A stretch of DNA of 64,000 nucleotides, from the NCBI GenBank assembly GCA_021777055.1, contig JAIQZO010000024.1, positions 186,001 to 250,000 on the forward strand. The letters run 5' to 3'. A program made the translations under genes and the position numbers. Origin of the DNA: Candidatus Anammoxibacter sp. Lineage in GTDB: Bacteria > Planctomycetota > Brocadiia > Brocadiales > Anammoxibacteraceae. Numbering within the stretch: position 1 is the stretch's first letter; every line of letters starts with the position of its first letter. Below, piece by piece: positions 36,540-45,483 of this stretch. The notes below the pieces were generated by a model that was not told the DNA's origin, ran no database searches, and saw nothing but the letters and a program-made list of their open reading frames with translations.

Positions 36540-39488
36540 ATGACCAGACGCAGAAAGGTATCCATATGGTTAGCAGGATTTCTCTTAGTTTTTCTAGTTA
36601 CCATAAATTATGTAGCAACTATGTTCATCGATTTAGAATGGACAAAGGATAAGATACAAACCATTATCTCGCAATATTTTGACGGTTTTAATGGTAATAT
36701 AGAATACCAATCCATTGACCTGTCAATACTTCCCTTTCCTAGTGCAAAGATTCATAAAGTAAGTCTTTCTATACCAGGAAAGCTTCAAGGAACTATAAAA
36801 GACGTTGTAATCACCCCCAAAATATCCTCTCTCGTAGATGGAAATTTTCTCATTAAAAAAGTCAGGGTAAAATCACCTGATTTTAAGATAGTAACATCCA
36901 TTAATCATGAGAAAAGCAGAGCTCCAAAAGAGGCTATAACTTCAAATACGATAAAATATACTATTACCAACCTGTTATCACCCTTGGTAGCAAAACTACC
37001 TAAATTTAAAGCTACGGTCAGAGATGGGAAATTTGCCTTTCTTGAAAATGGAGAGAACATTGTTACATTTAAGAATCTACGTACTAAACTTTCTTGCATT
37101 TCTGGAAAATTCAAAATCAGAATAAACTGCACATCTAATCTAAGTAAACGAGTTTCAGTAAACGCAAATTTTGAGCAAAGGGATACAAATGGAGATTGTG
37201 AGGTTAGAATTAGGCAGATTAAACCACATTCTCTGATGAACCGTTTCCTATCAAACTCAGCTTTCAGTTTTAGGGAAAAGATAAATGAATTAGTCTTAAG
37301 TTTTAAGTTAAGCGGAATTAACAATTTGCTGGTAAAGCTGGGTGGTTCACCATTACATCTTATGGTAGATATTAATAAATTTAATGCCTTAGCAGGTTTC
37401 CATAACGTTACATATCCGTTACAAATTAATGAATGGGAAATCCTTTCAGATGGATCAAAAATAGAGGCAATGAATTTTAGTGGTACATTTGGTAGCACAT
37501 CTTTTAACGGACTAAATGCAACTATAGGGTTAGGAAAAGATTCGCAAGTGAACATTCAATCAGATAGTATTTTCGTCTCTTTTAGCGAAATTTATCAGTG
37601 GATATCATCGTTTGACAAGATGCGTAAAACCGTTAAAGATATAAAGAGCGTTAACGGCAATCTGGAATTGACATCCTTTAATTTGAATGGTCTCCTTGCC
37701 AAACCGGATGAGTGGCACGCCGAAGCGACAGGCGTGGTTAAAGAGTTGGCAATAGATGCCGGCGCGCTTCCAGGTCCAGTAGTGGTAAATGAAGGCCATT
37801 TCGCATTAGTTGACAACAAATTCACCTTAACAGACACACAGGTAAACTTGATTGATAGTTCGTTCACAATGAAAGGAACAATAGGCCACAATAAGAAAGA
37901 ACTTACTAAAGCAGATATTGCATTTCATGGGAAAATTGGCCATGATTCTATGCTATGGGCCTACAACTTTTTCAAACTACCGTCAAGATTTATGGCAAAA
38001 TCTCATTTTTACTTATCGCAATCCAACATAATCTGGAAAAAGGATTCCGGTGTATCATTTATTAGTAATATTACAGCACCGAATGGCCCAGAACTTTCCG
38101 TAGATATGGTATTTAATCCTGGCAATCTTAAGATTAACAATTTACGTTTCAAAGACGAAGCCTCACAGGCATCTATTAAGATCAGTCTAAAAGAAAAGGA
38201 TATTAACTTTGACTTCGCAGGTAGCTTAGCACAATCTACTTTGAATAAGATATTTCTGGATCCCATAATCTCTCCAGGGTGGATAAATGGCGATTTCCAG
38301 GCACATGTTCCATTAGATCACCCTACATTTTTTACAATGCAAGGGAAGGTTGAAGGAAAAGATTTTTCCGTACCCTGGATCAAACGTGTACCTTTAACCA
38401 TTAACAGCTTTTCCTTTTCTGGAGAAGAACAACGCATTAATGTAGACTCCATTATCCTAACATGGGGTGATGCGAATATCTCTTTAGACGGATATTGCAA
38501 TACTTCTACGGATGGAATTACTTTTAACACAGATATGTTTGCGGATAGACTGGACTGGAAAATAATCAGTGAAACCTTAGGTTTTGGAAACAAAAAAGAG
38601 AAAGCAAACGAAAAAAAGAACGAAAGTAATAAAGAAAAACTTTTATGGACATTTCCCGTAAAGGGAGAACTCCGATTACGTTCAGATTGCTTTACATACG
38701 AACAATTTACATCTAACCCTTTCCATGCGAATCTCCTTTTAAACAATGATCATATAATGGGAACGGTTATAGATTCTAATCTGTGTGGATTATTTTTCCC
38801 GGGTGAATTTCTGGTAACACCTAAGCATATATATTTAGATTTTCAATTACTCAGTAGTTATCAGGAATTAAACGGTATGATCACCTGCATGGAAGATGAA
38901 GAGGGCCTTATGACTGGAACCATTGATACTAACGCTCAAATAATAGCACAAGGCGAAATTAAAGATATAGAAAAATCACTTCAAGGTAATTTTAATATTA
39001 CGGCAAAAGATGGGAGAATTTACAAGGGTACACCATTAGCAAAACTTCTAGCTTTCTTAAATCTTACAGAAATATTCATTGGCAAAATTCCGGACATCAC
39101 AAAAAAAGGATTTGCATATAGATCAATGAGTGCAAACGGAAGTGTCCACAACAGCAAGATAATGCTTGATGAGATAATCATAGATGGTTCGTCATTAGGA
39201 ATAACAGGTAATGGCAATATTAATCTCTTAGATAACAAAATAGACCTTAACTTCCTGGCATCACCATTAAAAACAGTAGATTTTTTCATAAAGAAGATGC
39301 CAATTATAGGCAAAATCATGAATGGTCGGCTTGTTGCCGTTCCCGTTAGATTAAAAGGTGATATTAGACATCCAAAGGTTTCATATAACTTTCCCACTAA
39401 CAGGTTACTGGATATCACAAAAAAAGCCATACGCGCCCCGTTTCAAATAATAAGGAAGGACCACCGTAACGGGAAAAGAAAAAAATAG
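36540..39488 (+). CDS. AsmA-like large membrane-anchored protein
   Basis: 982 aa. One N-terminal transmembrane anchor (VSIWLAGFLLVFLVTINYVATMFI) is followed by a very long beta-rich periplasmic region and an AsmA-like C-terminal domain (GRIYKGTPLAKLLAFLNLTEIF ... LDEIIIDGSSLGITGNGNINL ... GRLVAVPVRLKGDIRHPKVSYNF). AsmA/TamB/YhdP-type proteins are bridge-like lipid carriers between inner and outer membranes; that role here is by family inference. The start has AAGGA 5 nt before ATG. It is flanked by non-coding DNA on both sides, so probably monocistronic. Confidence 0.85.
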   Translation: MTRRRKVSIWLAGFLLVFLVTINYVATMFIDLEWTKDKIQTIISQYFDGFNGNIEYQSIDLSILPFPSAKIHKVSLSIPGKLQGTIKDVVITPKISSLVDGNFLIKKVRVKSPDFKIVTSINHEKSRAPKEAITSNTIKYTITNLLSPLVAKLPKFKATVRDGKFAFLENGENIVTFKNLRTKLSCISGKFKIRINCTSNLSKRVSVNANFEQRDTNGDCEVRIRQIKPHSLMNRFLSNSAFSFREKINELVLSFKLSGINNLLVKLGGSPLHLMVDINKFNALAGFHNVTYPLQINEWEILSDGSKIEAMNFSGTFGSTSFNGLNATIGLGKDSQVNIQSDSIFVSFSEIYQWISSFDKMRKTVKDIKSVNGNLELTSFNLNGLLAKPDEWHAEATGVVKELAIDAGALPGPVVVNEGHFALVDNKFTLTDTQVNLIDSSFTMKGTIGHNKKELTKADIAFHGKIGHDSMLWAYNFFKLPSRFMAKSHFYLSQSNIIWKKDSGVSFISNITAPNGPELSVDMVFNPGNLKINNLRFKDEASQASIKISLKEKDINFDFAGSLAQSTLNKIFLDPIISPGWINGDFQAHVPLDHPTFFTMQGKVEGKDFSVPWIKRVPLTINSFSFSGEEQRINVDSIILTWGDANISLDGYCNTSTDGITFNTDMFADRLDWKIISETLGFGNKKEKANEKKNESNKEKLLWTFPVKGELRLRSDCFTYEQFTSNPFHANLLLNNDHIMGTVIDSNLCGLFFPGEFLVTPKHIYLDFQLLSSYQELNGMITCMEDEEGLMTGTIDTNAQIIAQGEIKDIEKSLQGNFNITAKDGRIYKGTPLAKLLAFLNLTEIFIGKIPDITKKGFAYRSMSANGSVHNSKIMLDEIIIDGSSLGITGNGNINLLDNKIDLNFLASPLKTVDFFIKKMPIIGKIMNGRLVAVPVRLKGDIRHPKVSYNFPTNRLLDITKKAIRAPFQIIRKDHRNGKRKK

Positions 39489-40280
39489 ATTTACTACCTC
39501 CATGTACTAATAGTTTCTTCAACTTCATAGCCATATTTCTACTCCCCATTTTACGTAAAAAAAACATTTCGATAATCTTTTGATTTTCACATTGAGACCA
39601 AACCTACCATACTCCACTTTTTAGTTGCGCCAGTTGAGCGGCCACGTGTAACTGTTTACAAAAATCGATAGCAATCAGCTTCGTAAACCTTGTAGGGGAT
39701 TACCCTACAAAAAAATCAGGGAATCCCCCAATAGACAAACTGTCTAATTTGTCTATAATATATAAAGAACACAAATTAACGTAACATCCAGTATTACATA
39801 TCATAAGTAGAAAATTAAAATCTTTCTCTCCTCACATGATAAAGGATGGTACCAAAAGAGCATTGATACTTTTCCCGTTTATCATGGAAAGAGCCTATTT
39901 TATCTTTACTATAACTCCTGTACAATTTCTCCCCACCATATTTTCGATGAGCAGCCGTTGAATATGGTGGGTTCCTCCTTCATGCCTGCCGTTCATTAAA
40001 AGCCATCGACCTACATAACGTATTACATACAATCAACATACCTTCTTTTCAACGATAAAACAGTAAAATGATGGCACATTAATTGCTGGCATAAATACTT
40101 AAACCAATGGCAATACTATAGTTTACAACAGAGTACAATAACACTAACGCACACAAAGACACAGTAAAATAAACCTCTTTGTGTCTTAGCGTCTCTGTGT
40201 GAGCAATAATATAGGCACTTAGGAATTAGCAAGTAATTTAATGGCACAACGACAAAGATCATAAATTTCAATTATGGCAA
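39489..40280. other. Intergenic region with several palindromes
   Basis: No gene supported. Hairpins: 39691-39712 (TTGTAGGG/CCCTACAA); 39932-39971 (CCCACCATATT and AATATGGTGGG, a perfect 11-bp stem); and 40151-40204, where ACACAAAGACACAG faces CTTTGTGTCTTAGCGTCTCTG, a common type of dispersed intergenic repeat. I searched for the missing N-terminal half of the downstream gene and did not find it. Confidence 0.55.
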
Positions 40281-40796
40281 ATGAAACTGGCAGATCCATT
40301 ATTATCATTCTTTAAAACTATGAAAAAAGAGAGAGACGGCCTCTTAATTTGTGACCTGCAAAAAAGAAGTTTGACTATAAATAAAAAGGTAATCAACCTA
40401 CCCCCAAGTGAATTTATACTTTATCTGAATTATTTGATAAACAAAACATCAGGATGTAAACATAAAAACAGGTCATCCTGTAATAATTGTGAAGCGTGTT
40501 TTGAAACCTTTCGTCAAACCGTAACCCCTAACCGCAAACTCATGGATCTGTACAAACAAATTTATGGTGAAAATTCTGATAACTATCAAATGTTAAAGAC
40601 AAAATCAAAAAATGAGCCATTAGAATCTCCTCAGGGTTTCTTACAAAAGATCAGCAAGATTAACAGAAAAATAAAATCTAAACTAAAATGCAATGCTACC
40701 CCCTACTGCATTTCCGGATCCGGCAATTACGGCTGCACGGTTTATGGAATAAAATTAGACAGCAACAAAATAAGCATATTAAATCACGAAAAATAA
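40281..40796 (+). CDS. Protein resembling the C-terminal domain of NE0113-type CRISPR-associated proteins
   Basis: 171 aa. The order of motifs (LLICDLQKRSLTINKKVINLPPSEFILYL, then a middle linker, then KISKINRKIKSKL, then PYCISGSGNYGCTVYGIKLDSNKISI) matches my memory of the winged-helix-like C-terminal domain of the TIGR02584 (NE0113) family, linked to type III CRISPR systems. The N-terminal CARF/ring-nuclease-like domain of that family is absent. A cysteine cluster C-x6-C-x2-C-x2-C (residues about 59-71) is present and could bind zinc. No cas gene or CRISPR array was seen in the window. Either a remnant of a degraded locus or a stand-alone DNA-binding protein; the assignment is from memory and tentative. 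Confidence 0.5.
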   Translation: MKLADPLLSFFKTMKKERDGLLICDLQKRSLTINKKVINLPPSEFILYLNYLINKTSGCKHKNRSSCNNCEACFETFRQTVTPNRKLMDLYKQIYGENSDNYQMLKTKSKNEPLESPQGFLQKISKINRKIKSKLKCNATPYCISGSGNYGCTVYGIKLDSNKISILNHEK

Positions 40797-40855
40797 CTTT
40801 GATATGACAATGTTGTTTTTCTTGCATTCCGGAAAAATATTCCTTAAGGTTACAT

Positions 40856-41715
40856 TTGATAGTTTTAAAGCAGAGGACAAGATCATTAATCAGCATATAT
40901 TCATTTCCATCAATTAATCAAATTTCTGCAACTATTGCCCATGGATCCGTCAGAGGTTCCAGTAAAGTTGGAATAAATCCGACCACTAACCATATATTTA
41001 TAGCTGATTGCCGTAATGTTTTTGTTAATGTCATTGACGGTTTTACAACAGAATTATAGAAAGCATTTCAATTGGCGGACCTTGTGATATAGCTGTTAAC
41101 CATAATAATAATATTGTTTATGTTCTGGATGTATTTTCAGGGGATATAATTGTCATACAGGATGAACCCGGCGAATTAATATCGCCATCTACGGATTTAA
41201 GAGCAGATTTTAAAGCCAGCCAAACATCTGGAGCATTACCTTTCGTAGCGCAATTTACAGATCTATCAAATGGTGAGCCGATAGACTGGTTATGGGACTT
41301 CGGCGATGATAATTTCAGCACGAAAAAGAATCCTCAGCATACTTATAATAATCCTGGAGCTTTTAACGTAAAATTAACCGTGTCAGATTTGGTAGAAACA
41401 GATACGAGAGAGAAGATCGGCTTGATCAGTGTAGTTTTAGGTGATCATCTAACTATAGAGCCTTCTACGTCAAAAAGGTCTTTACGATTAAAAGATGCCT
41501 GTGTAACTGCGCAAGATCAGTCCAATCAACCGTTGTCTGGAGTGAAGGTAGAAGCTTTTGTTCACGGTAAAGGTGCATTGGTGATTCCCTCTTCGGTAGT
41601 AACAGATGCAGATGGCAAAGCAAAGTTCAAGTTCAAGTTTGGATTTATTACAAAAGATGGAGAAATAACTTTTATTGTAGATGATATAAAATCATCTATC
41701 ATGCAGGAAAATTAA
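40856..41715 (+). pseudogene. Frameshifted YVTN-PKD-Ig protein remnant
   Basis: Two overlapping frames form one broken gene. The first (to the TAG at 41057) encodes about one YVTN repeat (GINPTTNHIFIADCRNVFVNVIDGF). The second, in a different frame from about 41041 on, continues with RIIESISIGGPCDIAVN, then a PKD domain (FTDLSNGEPIDWLWDFGDDN), then an Ig-like domain (GDHLTIEPSTSKRSL ... TDADGKAKFKFKF) ending at 41715. The break is near 41045, next to a TTTT run. No signal peptide precedes it. The parts match the C-terminus of the YVTN protein at 28-30 kb and the PKD protein at 34 kb, so it looks like a decayed paralogue. Confidence 0.75.
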
Positions 41716-41897
41716 GTGTAAACGCTATTGGATTTGTCTTTGGGCACAACTCTAGGGCCATTTCTTGATAATTTAATAACCAATCACTCTATGGCAAACA
41801 GTTCCATACGTCTAATAACAATAACAAGCTGAAAAATTTGGTCAAAGTGCATATTTCCAGGAGATGATCTATTTTACTTTAGATAAATCATGGTTTT

Positions 41898-42976
41898 CTA
41901 GTTCTCTTCTGCATTATGTGAAATCAGTAAACCATCAATCTGACTAATCACTGTATCCAACTCAATCCACTCTAAACATATTTGATCATCACACTTCCCC
42001 ATTGTTTCCGGTATACAAGGGGCGCATTTATACCTAGACCTTACAATATATACATTTGATCCTCGCGGTGCCCATATATCCGGGTCAGTTGGCCCGTAAA
42101 TCAGCAGGGACGGCACCCCTACTGCAGCCGCAACATGGGAAATACCCCCATCATTTCCAATAAAGAGATCCACTTGTTCTAAAACTGCAGTTAAAGATTT
42201 AAGCTGCATACTTTCAACAAACGTCACATCCTCCAGTTTCAAACCTTCTCGCATAACAGACATTATTTCCTCGTCTGCAGGTCCTGAAAGGATCAATAGC
42301 TTTACGTTGTAATTATTCAAGAGGTATTTTGCCGTTTCAATAAATCGCTGCAGCGGCCAATTCTTTTTTCTGCTTCCGCTTCCGGGGTGAATAACTACTA
42401 ACTTCGCCCCCCTATTATTATTTGCACCAATTTTATCAAGAAAATATCCAGCTCCGACCTTCTCTTCCTCAGAAATATAAATCTTTGCAATCTTATCAAT
42501 GCAATTCTCAGTAATACCCAAGGAAAGAACTGGCTTGAGAAGATGGTCAATGATGTGGGGAGTAACGGCATGATTTACGTAATGACAAGACTCATCATGA
42601 TATCTACTAAATGGGCGGGGATCAAATGTTATAACGTTATCAACCCCCATGCCCCGTAAATTTGCCGACAACAAGTGCTCATCATCATTCAAATACACAA
42701 TTACCAAGTTGAAGCTACCAACATGAGCGACCAATGATTGAGGATAGCCTCCATCTCTCCTAAACAGATATGCCATCTCCGGAGAATCGAATCTAGCAAT
42801 ACTGTTTGCGTAAAGAGAGTTCTTTCCAATGGCAATAGTAGAAATATTACCTGATACCTCAATATATGCTTGTGGAAAGGCAATCCTTAGCGCCCGCAAC
42901 GCAGGAAGGGTTTGGACAAAATCCCCAATAGCACAGGGACGAATAACAAGAATTCTATTTATGGTTTTTTGCTCAT
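41898..42976 (-). CDS. GT9 family glycosyltransferase (heptosyltransferase-like), 5' frame disrupted
   Basis: Family 9 glycosyltransferase, as used in LPS core assembly. VVIHPGSGSRKKNWPLQRF, SGPADEE and GNDGGISHVAAAVGVPSLLIYGPTDP are the ADP-sugar binding signatures. The frame extends upstream of the first in-frame ATG (42899) through RILVIRPCAIGDFVQTLPALRA, which is the conserved N-terminus, so the true start must lie further up; yet no ATG, GTG or TTG exists in that frame. ATG 42976 (MSKK...) is in another frame, and joins if the A6 run at 42965-42970 (T on the plus strand) is read as seven bases. An indel, sequencing error or slippage is implied. C-terminal cysteines (YKCAPCIP) may form a small metal site. 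Confidence 0.8.
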
Positions 42977-43004
42977 ATTTTGTCTCTCTATTCTTGCAAA
43001 TTTT

Positions 43005-43322
43005 TTATTCTTCCTCACGTTTTTTCTTTATCATTTTGCTTACATTATCAAAGAATTCTGGGTTACCCTCTTTCCCTGCCTTCTCTTTTGCTTCTTCCTT
43101 AATCTTCTTAACATCAACCACATCACCTAAACACTTCTCTGCATGACTGCACCATATAGCACATGTGAATTGCTTATCTTTAAATATTGTCTCGCCGCAT
43201 TTGCAGTCCGCCTTCTCTTCATCACTCCAGATTTCCACAAGCGCGCCGCATTTATGACACTTTCTTTCAACTGGTGTGGGATCCGTGGTTCTTAAGCTAC
43301 CCGGACATCTAATATCTGACAT
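43005..43322 (-). CDS. Small zinc-ribbon-like protein
   Basis: 105 aa. Cysteines are arranged as C-x2-C (KCHKCG), C-x-C (DCKCG), then C-x3-C and C (CAIWCSHAEKC), after the N-terminal MSDIRCPGSL. This pattern is known from small conserved proteins of anaerobes, often auto-annotated as phosphohydrolase-associated, with no demonstrated function. The C-terminus is a charged helix. It is upstream of the GT9 gene on the same strand. Confidence 0.65.
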   Translation of the reverse strand: MSDIRCPGSLRTTDPTPVERKCHKCGALVEIWSDEEKADCKCGETIFKDKQFTCAIWCSHAEKCLGDVVDVKKIKEEAKEKAGKEGNPEFFDNVSKMIKKKREEE

Positions 43323-43414
43323 AAGAGCACCTCATTATAGTATTTATAAAAAAATCTGTTTTTAAAGATTTTGAACAAATCTACCCCTAATCTAACCAAA
43401 AATATTTGAATTTT

Positions 43415-43505
43415 CTGTGGTTCAACGGTTCACGGTTCAACGTTCAACGTTCTCTTGTTTCCGTATCTTTAACCTTTAAACTGTGAACCTTGAACCATGA
43501 ACTCG
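43415..43505. repeat. GGTTCAACG-type low-complexity inverted repeat
   Basis: GGTTCACGGTTCAACGTTCAACG at the left faces AACCTTTAAACTGTGAACCTTGAACC at the right, forming a long imperfect stem. It is simple-sequence-like and intergenic. Confidence 0.6.
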
Positions 43506-43645
43506 CAAGAAACTTTATTTTTAGTTAATTATAAAATTAAAAGATAAATTCGCACAATCACGGTGCAAGAATATAAACATGAAATATGGAAGTTATTTTT
43601 GCACGCATTATAGGTATTTTCGTTTTGGCTTAGACGCACCATGTT

Positions 43646-44008
43646 TTATTCTGAATTCTGAATCCTGTCTTCTGTCTTCTGCACTTTCGCTTCCATTTCC
43701 CGTTTTTTTCTATATACCAGGATAAGGTTTCTAAAATATATAAAATTCCCAAATCCGTATGCGAAAATAAATACAGGATCACGTCTGTACACAGCATAAA
43801 TCAGCACTATTGAGCTTCCAGCAATACTCAAAAACCAGAAACTGACAGGTAAAACACTTTCTCCTTTTTTTTCGGACACAATCCATTGTACAACAAATCT
43901 GGCAGTAAATATAGACTGTCCCACAAAACCAATGATTACCCACATATCAAAAGGGCTAAGGCCTACCGCCTTTATAAACGATTGGATAGTATTATTATCA
44001 GAAAACAT
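43646..44008 (-). CDS. Lipid-A-biosynthesis N-terminal (LABN) domain membrane protein
   Basis: About 120 aa with three predicted membrane segments (MWVIIGFVGQSIFTARFVVQW; SFWFLSIAGSSIVLIYAVY; PVFIFAYGFGNFIYFRNLILVY). The motif F-x-x-R-F-x-x-Q-W and the overall layout match the LABN domain found at the N-terminus of, or beside, lipid-A/dolichol-type glycosyltransferases. Start at ATG 44008, with AGGG 7 nt upstream; GTG 44023 is an alternative. The last ten or so residues (KTEDRIQNSE) are encoded by an intergenic-type repeat (TCTGTCTTCTGAATT-like), so the natural C-terminus appears to have been replaced. Confidence 0.75.
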   Translation of the reverse strand: MFSDNNTIQSFIKAVGLSPFDMWVIIGFVGQSIFTARFVVQWIVSEKKGESVLPVSFWFLSIAGSSIVLIYAVYRRDPVFIFAYGFGNFIYFRNLILVYRKKREMEAKVQKTEDRIQNSE

Positions 44009-44029
44009 ATTTTCACCCTGCACATATAA

Positions 44030-44359
44030 TTAATTAACCGACGGTTTAATTTGATAAAAAACCTTCCCAACTCTATCAATATGCTCAACCAAATCAGGGT
44101 TATTCATCAATTTTGGTACTACCACATCGTAAAAATAAGGACTCGGAAGCACTTCATTGAGCTTTGCATTTAAATCTAAAGCTGTTTTTGTATTAACATT
44201 TTTGCCATAAATAGCAATATCTATATCGCTGCCATTTTTATAATTTCCAATTGCCCGACTACCAAAAATAACGGCACGCTCAATCTGCTTATAAGATTCA
44301 AGAGCTTTGAGTAACATTTCCCAACTTTTATCACTGATCCCAAAGTTATTTAATTTCAT
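44030..44359 (-). CDS. MNT-type minimal nucleotidyltransferase (MntA-like)
   Basis: 109 aa. Nucleotidyltransferase fold with FGSRAIGNYKNGSDIDIAIYG (G-S-x10-D-x-D metal site). Such proteins normally pair with a HEPN toxin, which they AMPylate. No HEPN gene is adjacent: upstream only a short unrelated C-terminal-looking fragment is open. Start at ATG 44359; an upstream ATG at 44425 adds a non-conserved 22 residues. Either an orphan antitoxin or one that acts on a partner elsewhere. Confidence 0.75.
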   Translation of the reverse strand: MKLNNFGISDKSWEMLLKALESYKQIERAVIFGSRAIGNYKNGSDIDIAIYGKNVNTKTALDLNAKLNEVLPSPYFYDVVVPKLMNNPDLVEHIDRVGKVFYQIKPSVN

Positions 44360-44694
44360 TTTTCTTCTTCTCAAACAATGGAACGGGCACCATGCTTTTT
44401 TCAAGAAATGCGATCCCGCTTGCATGAGTGATCTACATTTTACTAATTTATGACTATATAAGAAACTTTTATGTTTTTTAAGAGATATATTTTTTTGTTC
44501 TTAAACTCTAATAAAAATTACCATTTTCACAGGTTTTATGCCACAGACTACCTTAAAAACAACTAATGGTCAGCATATAAATAATGTGGTCTATTCATAC
44601 GCGAGGCCTTTGACTCTTAGTAATGTGCATGTAATAAACTATAACCTTGATTTTTTAACTAAGATATGCTAACCTTTTCCAAAACTTATAAACT
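44360..44694. other. Non-coding region before the riboswitch array
   Basis: AT-rich. The minus strand of 44343-44426 is open for 27 codons (ITHASGIAFLEKS...) up to TAA and looks like the tail of a lost gene. The promoter for the riboswitch transcript must be here, but no convincing pair of hexamers was identified. Confidence 0.35.
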
Positions 44695-44836
44695 TTACAG
44701 GTGAAGGGAAGTCCCTTTTAGGGCACGGACCCGCCGCTGTATTTGGTGACGAAAACTGCAAAATGTCACTGTTCTATTTATGAATGGGAAGACGCAGTTA
44801 ATAGGACGAACCAATAGTCAGAAAACCTGCCTGTAA
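44695..44836 (+). promoter_or_regulatory. Cobalamin riboswitch, copy A (intact)
   Basis: P1 is a perfect TTACAGG/CCTGTAA (44695-44701, 44830-44836). Conserved blocks are in order: AGGGAAGTCCC, ACGGACCCGCCGCTGT, GTCACTG, TGGGAAG, and the B12 box AGTCAGAAAACCTGCC. It is followed by hairpin TTCACTCATCTCC/GGAGAGTGAA and terminator T1. This is the RF00174 class. Confidence 0.92.
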
Positions 44837-44924
44837 TTTTATTCACTCATCTCCGAAGGTAAAGGAGAGTGAAGGGTCATATTTTTGTTTCAATAATTTC
44901 TTTATCTTTTATAGATAAGATATT

Positions 44925-44966
44925 AGCCCGGATCTCTTTATCAGGAGATTCGGGCTTTTTTTTTTT
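44925..44966 (+). terminator. Intrinsic terminator T1
   Basis: AGCCCGGATCTC, a short loop, GAGATTCGGGCT (with G-U pairs), then a run of 11-12 T. Expression platform of riboswitch copy A. A small stem TTATCT/AGATAA precedes it and may take part in switching. Confidence 0.9.
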
Positions 44967-45009
44967 GGGCATGGAAAATCAGTAAGATCAATAAATAGAC
45001 AACATCAAA

Positions 45010-45123
45010 ATTTGGTGACGAAAACTGCAAAATGTCACTGTTCTATTTGTACTCCACGAGGGTATAGTGAATGGGAAGACGTAGTTAGTAGGACGAACCA
45101 ATAGTCAGAAAACCTGCCTGTAA
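45010..45123 (+). promoter_or_regulatory. Cobalamin riboswitch, copy B (5'-truncated)
   Basis: Begins at TTTGGTGACG and includes GTCACTG, GGGAAG and the B12 box, nearly identical to copy A. The 5' P1 strand, the GGGAAGTCCC arm and CCGCCGCTGT are missing, and about 20 nt are inserted in the peripheral loop (around 45049-45067). It is probably unable to bind ligand. Confidence 0.88.
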
Positions 45124-45134
45124 TTTTATTCACT

Positions 45135-45317
45135 TATACTTAGAGCGATAAGAAATACGACATTTAGCGACCCATCTTTCGGCTATCTTTGAATGTTATT
45201 CAATCGCGATTTCCTCGATGTAGCTATGGCTACACCTGTGGAATCGCTCAATCATAACATACAAATCTAACCAAAACCTGAACCACTAAATGTCGTATTT
45301 CTTATCACTCTGAGTAT
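45135..45317. mobile_element. Palindromic ~185-bp element, copy M1
   Basis: Long imperfect palindrome. The outer arms TATACTTAGAGCGATAAGAAA / TTTCTTATCACTCTGAGTATA are paired. The core includes GCTATCTTTGAATGTTATTC, TGTAGCTATGGCTACA and GAATCGCTCAATCATAAC. It interrupts the TTCACTC...GAGTGAA hairpin downstream of riboswitch B, which is continuous in copies A and C. No ORF. Confidence 0.85.
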
Positions 45318-45392
45318 ATCTCTACGGTAAAGGAGAGTGAAGGGTAATATTTTTGTTTCAATAATTTCTTTATCTTTTATAGATAAGATATT

Positions 45393-45431
45393 AGCCCGGA
45401 TCTCTTTATCAAGAGGTTCGGGCTTTTTTTT
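45393..45431 (+). terminator. Intrinsic terminator T2
   Basis: AGCCCGGATCTCT / AGAGGTTCGGGCT, 13-bp stem with wobble pairs, followed by 8 T. Same design as T1. It follows truncated riboswitch B and element M1. Confidence 0.9.
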
Positions 45432-45483
45432 AAGGAGGGAAAATTAATAGAATCAACATTAATTAATATAGCGTAACAATACT

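Noticed and set aside
36905..37555. Minus-strand open frame of 216 codons inside the AsmA gene
   Set aside because: Overlaps a clear 982-aa gene completely and shows no domain or ribosome-binding site.
39489..40796. CRISPR array next to the NE0113-like gene
   Set aside because: No regularly spaced repeats were found on either side; only palindromes and simple repeats.
42960..42980. Programmed -1 frameshifting in the GT9 gene
   Set aside because: Only a short A6C run and no clear stimulatory structure; single-base indel or error is simpler. Kept as a finding, not as a claim of programmed shifting.
44343..44426. Short open frame upstream of the MntA-like gene (THASGIAFLEKSMVPVPLF...) as a restriction-enzyme or specificity-subunit tail
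   Set aside because: Only 27 codons after a stop; too short to identify.
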